A stretch of 64,000 nucleotides of DNA from Pseudoteredinibacter isoporae_A (GTDB lineage Bacteria > Pseudomonadota > Gammaproteobacteria > Pseudomonadales > Cellvibrionaceae), in contig NZ_BAABWJ010000001.1 of assembly GCF_040372805.1 (NCBI RefSeq), positions 248,001 to 312,000 of the forward strand, read 5' to 3'. Positions 43,988 through 51,962 of the stretch are shown here, one piece after another. Numbering within the stretch: the first letter of the stretch is position 1; each line of letters starts with the position of its first letter. Below the pieces are notes generated by a model. That model saw only the letters and a list, made by a program, of their open reading frames with translations, had not been told where the DNA came from and searched no databases. The position numbers and the translations under genes are program-made.

Positions 43988-44536
43988 CTAAAACGGATTC
44001 ACCGTATATCCATCCTGCTGCAAAAGCGCATGCGCCGTCATGGCCGACAGCGACATTTGCACACCTTCGTACAAATCGTCGTTTTTAATATCGTAATACG
44101 CTGCTGTCTGACCGCACAGGAAGACTTGAGTATTATTGCCCATCAAGGCTTGCAACAAAGGTAAATTAGGGTTGTCTGCCAGCTCTTTGGCTTTGCGTGC
44201 TTTATTGTGCAGAAGATCAAGACCGGCTTTTCCGTGCACCACTAAGGCTAACTCGATATTCTCTGGCTTTACGCCAGCGGCTGCATGCATATTGATAAAA
44301 CGGGCGAGGGAATTGAAATTTCGGTTAAGCTTGCCGGGCTCAGCAGCTTTGCCAACATCAAAGGCCACTTTAAACTTGGCGTCTTTGCTGACGGGCTTGC
44401 TTTGATTCACCTTGGCATTTTCACCAAAGTTTTTAATTTGCGGGCCAGGAGCAAAGACTTCTGCGCCAGCCGCAGCCGAACCATAAGGCAGCAGCAACAA
44501 ACACAACACCATAAAAAAAACGGAAAGTGACTTCAT
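43988..44536 (-). CDS. Exported DsrE-family protein
   Basis: 182 aa from the ATG at 44534-44536 with AAAGGA seven bases upstream; an extra six codons further up are not supported. Residues 1-23 form a signal peptide ending near GSAAAGA. The mature part has the Rossmann-like DsrE/F pattern: LALVVHGKAGLDLL followed by VFLCGQTAAYYDI with a conserved Cys. DsrE-like proteins handle sulfur transfer or bind thiol compounds; the periplasmic location makes a redox or sulfur role plausible. A short lipoprotein gene lies upstream on the same strand. Confidence 0.75.
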   Translation of the reverse strand: MKSLSVFFMVLCLLLLPYGSAAAGAEVFAPGPQIKNFGENAKVNQSKPVSKDAKFKVAFDVGKAAEPGKLNRNFNSLARFINMHAAAGVKPENIELALVVHGKAGLDLLHNKARKAKELADNPNLPLLQALMGNNTQVFLCGQTAAYYDIKNDDLYEGVQMSLSAMTAHALLQQDGYTVNPF

Positions 44537-44581
44537 ATTTAATTCCTTTAACATTACGTGTTCTGGTCTTCTTATTGATAA

Positions 44582-44974
44582 CTATTTGATGGCAATCGGC
44601 TCAACACCACAACGTTTTTCATTCGATGTCGCAAACACAAAGCGGCATTTACTTCCCCAACACTCTCGGACATAAGCTCGCACTCGCCTTTCAAAAGCGA
44701 TAACAAAATATAGATCATCAAGGGTTAAGGAACGACTCACTTCAGCACCGGATAAATTACTCAACTCCAGCTCATTTGAAGGTTTAATATTGAGCTGCTG
44801 CTCTTTTGTATAATGATTCAGTAAAGCGATAGCGTCTTTTCTGGAAATGTTTTTGTAGAATACTTCCTGAGTTTGGCCATCGCCAAAAGTATCTACTTTC
44901 AAGGAGTGCTTTGCTGGCGCCGCACTGCAGGCCAGCAAAGGGAGTAGGATAAAACCCAAAAGTAGTCTTGTCAC
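44582..44974 (-). CDS. Small lipoprotein of unknown function
   Basis: 130 aa. A lipoprotein signal with the lipobox LLAC (lipidation at Cys16) is followed by a mature region with two Cys near the end (CWGSKC) and no recognised domain. It is likely attached to a membrane in the periplasm. The gap of 45 bases to the DsrE gene suggests a shared transcript. The TetR gene stop is 23 bases upstream. Confidence 0.6.
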   Translation of the reverse strand: MTRLLLGFILLPLLACSAAPAKHSLKVDTFGDGQTQEVFYKNISRKDAIALLNHYTKEQQLNIKPSNELELSNLSGAEVSRSLTLDDLYFVIAFERRVRAYVRECWGSKCRFVFATSNEKRCGVEPIAIK

Positions 44975-44997
44975 AGCCTCTCCCTGGCAATCAGCGC

Positions 44998-46083
44998 TTA
45001 GTTCAGCCCCTGACGAATAAATCGCATCAGGTATTCTTTCACTTCCTCTTCAGTGTAATCCTGTACGCTCCAATAACGCAGCGACCAGACATTACAGAAG
45101 AAGTAGACCATATTGGCGGCCAAACGAGATTTCGGGGCATCGAATACCCCTTCTTTGTTGCCTTCGATAATGATCGCTTCCCACAACTGAGTGAACTTGC
45201 GCTCAATATCAAAAACCTTTTCGCGGTTATGGCGACTCAGTGCGCGGGTTTCGCGGTACACCAGATTAATGTAACGGCGATTTTTGGAAATGTATTTCAT
45301 ATACGCCGACACCGCCTCTTCCAACTTTTGAACAGGCGGGTGGTCTGTGCTCATTTCTTCGTACATATAATCGAAGATTTCTTCCATGCAACCACTGGTA
45401 ATCATAAAGAGCAGATCTTCCTTGCTCTCGATGTACTGGTACATAGTAGAAATAGGCAGGCCAGCGGCCTTAGCTACCTTACGAATCGTGGTTGCCGCAT
45501 AACCTTCGCGACCAATAACCTCACAAGCCCCTTCAAAAATCCGGCGTTTCTTATCTTCAACAGCCTGTTCTTTTGGACTGAGCGGCTGGCTCTTAGTCGT
45601 TACCACCTGTTCTTTGCGAGCGGCCACAATCTCTTCCGTTTTGGCAACAACGTCACCGAGGTCATACCACAGCCCTTGCAGATTGTATTCCGCAATAAGA
45701 CTGTCTGGGCTGGCCTTATGTTCGGGGGCACCTCGGAAGAGCTGTACACGAATGGCGCAACGCTCGGCATTTTTAAAAATCACTTCGGCAATGGCTTGCA
45801 GACTGTCGCCTTCGCCTTGGGCAAAGGCATTCAAGTGGGTGTTTTCGATGCGTAACAGACGATCTTTTTCCTGGCTGCGCAACAACTCATGGGCGGCTAC
45901 CCAAGCCATCCGAGCACAGGCATCATCCAACACCCAAGCGTGATTCCCGATGTCTTCCTTGGTTAGATCCGACTCTACACAGACGCCCTTTTCATGGGCG
46001 CGTTTGCGTATGCTGTAGCTGCTTTCTATTTTGTTGAGCTTATGCTCCAAGCTTTGTTCTGCAGTTTGTGTGACTTCGGCCAT
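44998..46083 (-). CDS. TetR-family regulator with a long N-terminal extension
   Basis: 361 aa from the ATG at 46081-46083, with GGGGGA four bases upstream. A normal TetR is near 200 aa; here the helix-turn-helix (YAATTIRKVAKAAGLPISTMYQYIES) begins only at about 195. Residues 1-165 form an extra domain of unknown type, rich in helices with HAWVLDDACARMAWVAAHELL; a Lys/Ser-rich linker follows. The extension may sense a signal or recruit a partner. It is divergent from a MATE pump gene with 95 bases between, so it probably represses that pump and itself. Two palindromes in the gap are candidate operators. Confidence 0.78.
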   Translation of the reverse strand: MAEVTQTAEQSLEHKLNKIESSYSIRKRAHEKGVCVESDLTKEDIGNHAWVLDDACARMAWVAAHELLRSQEKDRLLRIENTHLNAFAQGEGDSLQAIAEVIFKNAERCAIRVQLFRGAPEHKASPDSLIAEYNLQGLWYDLGDVVAKTEEIVAARKEQVVTTKSQPLSPKEQAVEDKKRRIFEGACEVIGREGYAATTIRKVAKAAGLPISTMYQYIESKEDLLFMITSGCMEEIFDYMYEEMSTDHPPVQKLEEAVSAYMKYISKNRRYINLVYRETRALSRHNREKVFDIERKFTQLWEAIIIEGNKEGVFDAPKSRLAANMVYFFCNVWSLRYWSVQDYTEEEVKEYLMRFIRQGLN

Positions 46084-46123
46084 TGGGTCCCCCAAATTTT
46101 GCCCAATTGTAGCAAATCCATTG

Positions 46124-46141
46124 AATAATGAACGCATTATT
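46124..46141. promoter_or_regulatory. Candidate TetR operator 1
   Basis: AATAATG and CATTATT form a perfect 7-bp inverted repeat around the 4-base centre AACG, between the divergent TetR and MATE genes. Regulatory binding is inferred from position. Confidence 0.5.
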
Positions 46142-46148
46142 ATACAAT

Positions 46149-46163
46149 TATTGATCATCAATA
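46149..46163. promoter_or_regulatory. Candidate TetR operator 2
   Basis: TATTGAT and ATCAATA form a perfect 7-1-7 palindrome, 15 bases before the MATE start. It is close enough to block translation initiation or transcription of that gene. Confidence 0.5.
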
Positions 46164-46178
46164 CTTACAATTAACACC

Positions 46179-47558
46179 ATGCCCGACAAGCAAACCGCCC
46201 CCGAACAAACACCTTCCCCGCAAGCGGTCAGCCACGCTCCTGCTGGCCGAACCTTTCTAAAGTATTTACTGCCTTCACTGATTGGTTTGCTGGCTATTTC
46301 ATCGGCCTCGATTGTCGATGGCATCTTTATCGGACGCTTTGAGGGTGAAGCGGCATTGGCAGCCATTAACCTGCTGATTCCGATTTTTTCGGTTTACGCC
46401 GGGCTCTTTTATATGCTGTCGGTCGGAGGCTCTGTTTCCGCCGGCAAATGGATTGGCGAAGAAAACTACCTGGATTGCTCAAATATTTTCAGCAAGTCCC
46501 TGATGGCTCTCGCAGGCACCGCTCTGATATTTTGTGCACTGAGTTTTACGCTGGCCGAGCCGCTCTACCGCCTACTGGGTGCCGACGCCTCCCTGCAATC
46601 TTTGCTGAACGATTACTTCAAAACCCTTCTCCCCTTTCTACCCATTCAGGCCTTGAGCATCGGCTTGTATTTCTTTGTGCGCATTGCTGGCAAACCTGCT
46701 CTGGCGTCTGCGGCTTTGATCGCTGCCGCTATTATCAATATCGCCCTGGACTATCTCTTTATCGCCCGGCTCGATCTCGGCCTGTACGGAGCAGCGTTGG
46801 CAACAGGCTTATCTCAACTGAGCGCCCTACTAGTGCTGTCGCTGTATTTTCTGCACAAACAGAGAATATTAACGTTCTCATTTCGCCAAAAGAACTGGGC
46901 CAGCCTTGCCCAAAGTTCGTTCAATGGCCTATCTGAATTCATTAATGAAATGTCGGCCGGCACGGTCGCTTTTATTATTAATCTGCTGATCATCAAACAA
47001 CTGGGCACCCAGGGGCTAGCGGCATTCAGCCTGGTGAACTACACCATGTTCATTGGCCTGCTGGTGAGCTTCAGCATTGCCGATTGCCTACAGGCGCTCA
47101 GCAGCCAGTGTTACGGCGCCAAGCAGTGGCAACAGTTACGCCGGTTTTTATTGATTGCCCTGGGCGCCAGTGTCGGCGTCGGCATGGCCTTCAGTGTTCT
47201 GTTGCTCAGCTCAGCAGAGCACATCATGTCGGTGTTTATTCAGGGCGACCAACAGGCGCTGCTGAATCAAGCCAACCTGTTTGCCGACATTCTGTGGCCG
47301 GTATTTATCTTGAATGGCTTGAACATCACCCTGTCGGCGTATTTAACGGCCCTACATCGGGCAGCCGCTTCGTCGTTTATTGCTCTCAGCCGCAGCCTGA
47401 TTTTGCCGCTAACGTTTATTGCCGTATTTATCTACGCTCTACCCCAGTACTCTCCGGTCTTGAGCATCACCTTGGCCGAAGCAGGCACCTTAATTCTGGC
47501 GGTGTTGCTGTACAAGAAATACAGCATTGCCACCTTAATGCGCCGGGGGCATTTATAA
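46179..47558 (+). CDS. MATE-family multidrug efflux transporter
   Basis: 459 aa with 12 hydrophobic helices in two halves and the family features near the start of each half (for example ISSASIVDGIFIGRFEGEAA, then the second half starting at STMFIGLLVSF-type sequence). It would use a Na+ or H+ gradient to export cationic drugs or metabolites across the inner membrane. The Asp in the first helix bundle and Glu in FEGEAA fit cation coupling. It overlaps the stop of the convergent NTF2-like gene by six bases. Probably controlled by the divergent TetR. Confidence 0.88.
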   Translation: MPDKQTAPEQTPSPQAVSHAPAGRTFLKYLLPSLIGLLAISSASIVDGIFIGRFEGEAALAAINLLIPIFSVYAGLFYMLSVGGSVSAGKWIGEENYLDCSNIFSKSLMALAGTALIFCALSFTLAEPLYRLLGADASLQSLLNDYFKTLLPFLPIQALSIGLYFFVRIAGKPALASAALIAAAIINIALDYLFIARLDLGLYGAALATGLSQLSALLVLSLYFLHKQRILTFSFRQKNWASLAQSSFNGLSEFINEMSAGTVAFIINLLIIKQLGTQGLAAFSLVNYTMFIGLLVSFSIADCLQALSSQCYGAKQWQQLRRFLLIALGASVGVGMAFSVLLLSSAEHIMSVFIQGDQQALLNQANLFADILWPVFILNGLNITLSAYLTALHRAAASSFIALSRSLILPLTFIAVFIYALPQYSPVLSITLAEAGTLILAVLLYKKYSIATLMRRGHL

Positions 47559-47927
47559 ACCCATGGGGTTATCAATCACAAACTGCCATTCGCCCTCGGG
47601 AGATTTGCGCAGCATATCAATGGCTCGTTGAAGCTCTGGCGTCTCGGATTGATCATCGGCCCAATGCCAGACGACCACCACTAATGCGATGTCATCAACA
47701 ACATGAATGCTGCGGCTAAGCAGGGCCATATTGGCGATAATGACCGAGAAACGCTCAAGTTCGGAATGAAGCTCCCCATCGTTTTGAGTCAACTCACCGT
47801 CGGATTTCACATAGGCGCCCTGCTCAACATAGAGCGCACGGGCTTTGGCAAAATCCTTTTTCAGCAAGGACTTGACCAGGGTTTTATACACCCGCTCAAT
47901 GGCTTCTTTGTCATCTGTGTTTGTCAT
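47553..47927 (-). CDS. NTF2-like (SnoaL/DUF4440-type) protein 1
   Basis: 124 aa from the ATG at 47925-47927 with AGGTGA six bases upstream; a GTG nine bases further up is a possible but weaker start. The helix-sheet pattern (AIERVYKTLVKSLLKKDFAKARALYVEQGAYV, then VVVVWHWAD strands) is that of a cone-shaped NTF2-like fold, which binds or isomerises small hydrophobic ligands. It is the last gene of the minus-strand acyl-CoA operon, so the ligand may be an intermediate of that pathway. No catalytic residue is identified. Confidence 0.7.
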   Translation of the reverse strand: MTNTDDKEAIERVYKTLVKSLLKKDFAKARALYVEQGAYVKSDGELTQNDGELHSELERFSVIIANMALLSRSIHVVDDIALVVVVWHWADDQSETPELQRAIDMLRKSPEGEWQFVIDNPMGL

Positions 47928-47960
47928 ATTTTTCACCTAAACGATTCTGGCCCGAAGGTA

Positions 47961-48344
47961 TCAGGCCGGGTTTTTGCGATAAGAATCTTTCACCAGAATT
48001 TTCTCACCTTCAAAAACAAACAAATCACAGCCCATCAGATTGACTGAACTGCCATCCGCCTTGGTACCGGTAAAGCGCCACTCGGATACACCACGATCAC
48101 CATCAACAAAGTGCGTATCTTCATTCCACTTGGCGTCTGGAAATACGTTGAAGATCGCCTCGTAGCTGGCTTTAACGGCGTCTTCACCTTCGGCGCGATT
48201 GCCAAAGACATCGTTGCCTGCGGAACTGTCAAAACGGCAGCCCTCGGCCATGCAAGCCATCAGCGCGTCGATATCATGATCATTCCAAGCTTGGGCAAAA
48301 TCTTTTAAGAGCTGCAAGCGAATTTGAGTCAGTGCATTACTCAT
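47961..48344 (-). CDS. NTF2-like (SnoaL-type) protein 2
   Basis: 127 aa. WNDHDIDALMACMAEGCRFDSSAG is the common opening of SnoaL-type polyketide cyclase/isomerase relatives (two shorter motifs: WNDHDIDALM and MAEGCRFDSS), and the Glu/Trp/Asp positions in EWRFTGTKADGS line the usual cavity. It may catalyse an isomerisation or hydration, or bind a pathway intermediate. It follows DUF2889 by 12 bases and precedes the second NTF2 gene by 33, inside one operon. It is distinct in sequence from its neighbour. Confidence 0.78.
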   Translation of the reverse strand: MSNALTQIRLQLLKDFAQAWNDHDIDALMACMAEGCRFDSSAGNDVFGNRAEGEDAVKASYEAIFNVFPDAKWNEDTHFVDGDRGVSEWRFTGTKADGSSVNLMGCDLFVFEGEKILVKDSYRKNPA

Positions 48345-48356
48345 TATGTGTGTCCT

Positions 48357-48893
48357 CTAATTCTGTTCGATAAACTCAGGCCAAAGTCGCGGGATAACAT
48401 CTCCGCTTTGACTCAAGCCGTAACAACTGTCGATCAAGGGTTTGAATACTTGGGGGTTTTGGCGGTAATCGACCGGGCGGTATACGGCGTCGGTGACGGC
48501 CTGATAGGCGACCGTCGCCATAGGCCCCAGCAACTCACGCAAATGCGTACAGCCCTCAACACCGCCAAGGCGCTGTTTAATTTCCCGCTGCCAACCAGGG
48601 CCAATCACCACACCCAGCAAGCGTTGGTAGCTTGCCAATACTTCCGGACAGCGCCGATAAGGGGTGTCCACCATACCCGCGTCAACTTCGCGAATGTTCA
48701 TATCCAGATCAATGCTGATCCGCAGACTCATATCATGTAGATACTCATCAGTGGCGATCAAAGCACGATCGGGTGTCCCCAATTCAAAGTGCTTTTTATC
48801 CGTTAGGTGCGCTTCAATATCCCACAAGCCGTCGTCACGCTCATAGGCTTGCACCTGAATATTACGAGTATGCGATAGAGTTCGATTTGTCAT
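48357..48893 (-). CDS. DUF2889 family protein
   Basis: 178 aa. The opening RNIQVQAYERDDGLWDIEAHLTDKK is the family's start (motifs RNIQVQAYERDDG and LWDIEAHLTD), with a pair of conserved CysHis-type positions CYGLSQSGDVIP near the end. DUF2889 genes are found in catabolic clusters for steroids and other lipids; the biochemical role is not known. Its first 32 bases overlap the end of the acyl-CoA dehydrogenase gene, which implies co-translation. No signal or membrane segment. Confidence 0.8.
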   Translation of the reverse strand: MTNRTLSHTRNIQVQAYERDDGLWDIEAHLTDKKHFELGTPDRALIATDEYLHDMSLRISIDLDMNIREVDAGMVDTPYRRCPEVLASYQRLLGVVIGPGWQREIKQRLGGVEGCTHLRELLGPMATVAYQAVTDAVYRPVDYRQNPQVFKPLIDSCYGLSQSGDVIPRLWPEFIEQN

Positions 48894-50685
48894 CGTTCAC
48901 TCCGTTTGAATTTGTAATATCGTGCAAATGGTAATCGGCTATTGTTTGATTACCGGACTCAATGGACGCTGCCAAAGCGGCGATGCGTGGCAGAATGCGA
49001 GCCACATAAAAAGTCAGCAGGCTCGTTTTTTGTTGCAGAAATTCAGGACTGTAATCCGACCCTGAATACAGCTCCGCTTTGCAGGCAGCACGCAACAAAT
49101 AATGGGCCGCAACGATATAACCGCAATACATCAAGTATTCGCTGGCCGCTGCATTGACTTCTGCCGGATCAGCACTGAATTGAGGGAGACACACAGCGTT
49201 TAAGCGCTGCCAATCTCGAACCGACTCGGCGATGCGGCGAGCGCTCTGGTTCAAATGTTGATTATCCAAATTCATTGCCCGCTCGCAGTTTTGCTCAATC
49301 TGCTCAATAAAATGATTCAACTGCACTTGCTGATCTGCGATTATTTTTCGTGAAATCAAATCGATTCCCTGAATCGCGGTAGTGCCCTCGTAGATCGCTG
49401 TAATACGCACATCCCGATAGAGCTGCTCCATGCCGTATTCCTGAATAAAGCCGTGACCACCCAAGACCTGAACCCCATGACTGGTCGCCTCCATTGCCAC
49501 CTCGGTAATAAAACCTTTGGCAATGGGGGTCAGAAAGGCCAACTCTGCCTGAGCGTTCTCGGCCACGTTACCGCCGTCATGCAGACGATCGACCTTTGCG
49601 GCCAGCTCATAGGCCATCATTCTCGAAGCTTCTGAAAAAGCCTGCTGGGTAAGCAGCAAACGACGAATTTCCGGGTGAGCGATAATCGGGTCAGCCGCCC
49701 TCCGATCATCGAAGCGTGGGCTTGCCTTCATCTGCAAACGCTCTTTGGCATAGGCCAGTGCATTTTGATAAGACTTTTCGATTTGCCCCTGGGCCTGAAG
49801 ACACACATCCACTCGAGACTCATTAATAAAAGTGAACATATTGGCCAAGCCACGATTCGGCTCACCGATAAGAAAACCCTTGGCATCATCGAAATTGATG
49901 ACACAGGTCGCGTTGCCATGAATGCCCATCTTGTGCTCAATGGAGCCACAGGCCACCGAGTTGCGCTGCGTAAATTTACCTTGCTCATCGGGTAAAAACT
50001 TTGGCACCAAAAACAGAGAAATACCGCGCACACCTTCGGGGGCACCTTCGATGCGCGCCAGCGTAATGTGCACAACATTGTCAACCATGTCGTGCTCACC
50101 AGAAGAAATAAAAATTTTGCTGCCACTCAAAGAATAACTGCCATCATCATTGGCAAGCGCTTTGGTTTTTAACAGACCCAAATCGGAACCGCAGTGCGCT
50201 TCGGTTAGACACATTGTGCCCTGCCAGCGCCCACTGACCAGCTCAGGCAGATAGTCTGCTTTTTGAGATTCTGTACCGTGGGTTTTCAAAGTGGTGATCG
50301 CACCCCAAGTAATTGTTGGGTATAAGGTCCACGCTAAATTTGCGCTCACCAGCATTTCATAAATAGAAAACTGCAAGCTCATGGGCAAAGCCTGCCCACC
50401 CAGGTTTTCGGGCTGGGCCAGAGCGGGCCAACCATTGTCAACAAACTGCTGATAAGCCGCTTTAAACCCCGCAGGTGTCGCCACCTCAGTGTCTTGCCAC
50501 TGACAGCCTTGCTCATCACCACTTTGATTCAGGGGGGCCAGCTGCTCTTCTGCAAAGCGACCCGCCTCCCCCCAAACGGCGGAGACGAATTCCATGTCAA
50601 GATCAGGTGAATAAGAGGCAGGAATATCCATTACCTGTTCAAAGGCAAAGCGAATGCTGTCATAGGGTACGTGATACTGAGTCAC
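48862..50685 (-). CDS. Long acyl-CoA dehydrogenase
   Basis: 607 aa, longer than a classic 380-aa enzyme because of a C-terminal extension (about 470-600), as in the DUF4/FadE-type bacterial acyl-CoA dehydrogenases. The FAD loop CLTEAHCGSDLGLLKT, FIEGTTAIQGIDL-type region with YEGTTAIQGIDL (catalytic Glu) and the central barrel are present. It would oxidise an acyl-CoA to an enoyl-CoA, passing electrons to ETF. It is the sixth gene of the catabolic operon. The start is 76 bases after the preceding thiolase stop, the only gap of note in the operon. Substrate chain unknown. Confidence 0.9.
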   Translation of the reverse strand: MTQYHVPYDSIRFAFEQVMDIPASYSPDLDMEFVSAVWGEAGRFAEEQLAPLNQSGDEQGCQWQDTEVATPAGFKAAYQQFVDNGWPALAQPENLGGQALPMSLQFSIYEMLVSANLAWTLYPTITWGAITTLKTHGTESQKADYLPELVSGRWQGTMCLTEAHCGSDLGLLKTKALANDDGSYSLSGSKIFISSGEHDMVDNVVHITLARIEGAPEGVRGISLFLVPKFLPDEQGKFTQRNSVACGSIEHKMGIHGNATCVINFDDAKGFLIGEPNRGLANMFTFINESRVDVCLQAQGQIEKSYQNALAYAKERLQMKASPRFDDRRAADPIIAHPEIRRLLLTQQAFSEASRMMAYELAAKVDRLHDGGNVAENAQAELAFLTPIAKGFITEVAMEATSHGVQVLGGHGFIQEYGMEQLYRDVRITAIYEGTTAIQGIDLISRKIIADQQVQLNHFIEQIEQNCERAMNLDNQHLNQSARRIAESVRDWQRLNAVCLPQFSADPAEVNAAASEYLMYCGYIVAAHYLLRAACKAELYSGSDYSPEFLQQKTSLLTFYVARILPRIAALAASIESGNQTIADYHLHDITNSNGVNDDKSNSIAYS

Positions 50686-50761
50686 AATAATTATCTCTCA
50701 AAAACAAAATATTTTTTTGTGCAGCGTTGCCGCTGTGAAAGCACAACGGCAGACAGAGGGC

Positions 50762-51952
50762 TTACAACACCTCAAATAAACCGGCTGCACCCATGCCGCC
50801 ACCCACACACATGGTCACCACCACATAGCGAACACCCCGGCGCTGCCCTTCAATCAAGGCGTGCCCAACCAAACGGGTGCCGGTCATGCCGTATGGGTGA
50901 CCAATGGAAATGCCACCGCCATTCACATTGAGTTTTTCCAGTGGGATCCCCAGCTTTTCAGCGCTGTAAATAACCTGGCAGGCGAAGGCTTCGTTTAATT
51001 CCCACAGGCCAATATCATCAACGGTCAAGCCATGAGCTTTCAGTAATTTGGGTACAGCGTAAATCGGGCCAATGCCCATTTCTTCAGGCTCCAGGCCCGC
51101 AACCATCATGCCGCGGTACGCGCCCAGGGGCTCAAGGTTTTCCCGTACCGCCACCTCACTGGAGACCAATACACAGGCAGCAGCGCCATCGGAAAGTTGC
51201 GAGGCATTGCCCGCCGTAATGCAACCACCTTCGACAACCGGGCTGAGTGCTTGCAGACTGTCGAGTGTTGTTTCTGGACGATTGCCTTCGTCTTTGGACA
51301 GTGTGACTTCCGCAAAACTGGTTTCTTTGGTCACTTTATTGAACACGGCTTTCGTGGTGGTAACCGGAATGATTTCCTGATCGAACGCACCCGCAACTTG
51401 CGCCGCAGCAGTGCGCTGCTGAGACAACAAAGCGTATTCGTCCTGGGACTCTCGGGAGATATTGTATTTTTTACAAATGTGCTCTGCCGTGTGCAACATG
51501 GGCATGTAAGCGGTATCGGAATGAGCCAGAACACGGTCGTCTTTTTCTTTCATGATCCACTCGAACGCCGGTGTCTGCACCATGGAAATGTGTTCATGAC
51601 CAGCGGCAACCACGGCATCCATTCTGTCGACCACGATTTGTTTTGCCGCCGTGGCCACCGACATCAAACCGGATGAGCACTGACGATCGATGGATTGCCC
51701 GGAAACCGTCAGCGGCAATCCGGAAGCCAATGCCGCCATACGCCCCAGGTTCATGCCAGCGGTGCCCGCCTGCAGTGAGGTCCCCATGACGAGATCATCA
51801 AAGCGCTCGGCGGCTACACCACTGCGCTCCACAGCCGCTTTAATCGCGAAAGAAGATAAACTGGGTGATTTGGTGATATTAAACGCCCCACGAAACGCTT
51901 TCGCGATTGGGGTGCGCGCAGTAGACACAATATAAGCTTCACGTTGGCTCAT
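50762..51952 (-). CDS. Acetyl-CoA acetyltransferase / 3-ketoacyl-CoA thiolase
   Basis: 396 aa. The nucleophile is Cys in DRQCSSGLMSV, with GHPYGMTGTRL (His) and CVGGGMGAAGLFE (second Cys) at the C-terminus, all canonical. It cleaves 3-ketoacyl-CoA with CoA to acetyl-CoA and a shortened acyl-CoA. In contrast to the thiolase-like protein at 55.7-56.9 kb in the same operon, its active site is intact, so it is the real thiolytic enzyme of the pathway. Ten bases separate it from the upstream multifunctional enzyme. Confidence 0.93.
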   Translation of the reverse strand: MSQREAYIVSTARTPIAKAFRGAFNITKSPSLSSFAIKAAVERSGVAAERFDDLVMGTSLQAGTAGMNLGRMAALASGLPLTVSGQSIDRQCSSGLMSVATAAKQIVVDRMDAVVAAGHEHISMVQTPAFEWIMKEKDDRVLAHSDTAYMPMLHTAEHICKKYNISRESQDEYALLSQQRTAAAQVAGAFDQEIIPVTTTKAVFNKVTKETSFAEVTLSKDEGNRPETTLDSLQALSPVVEGGCITAGNASQLSDGAAACVLVSSEVAVRENLEPLGAYRGMMVAGLEPEEMGIGPIYAVPKLLKAHGLTVDDIGLWELNEAFACQVIYSAEKLGIPLEKLNVNGGGISIGHPYGMTGTRLVGHALIEGQRRGVRYVVVTMCVGGGMGAAGLFEVL

Positions 51953-51962
51953 GCTTAAACTC

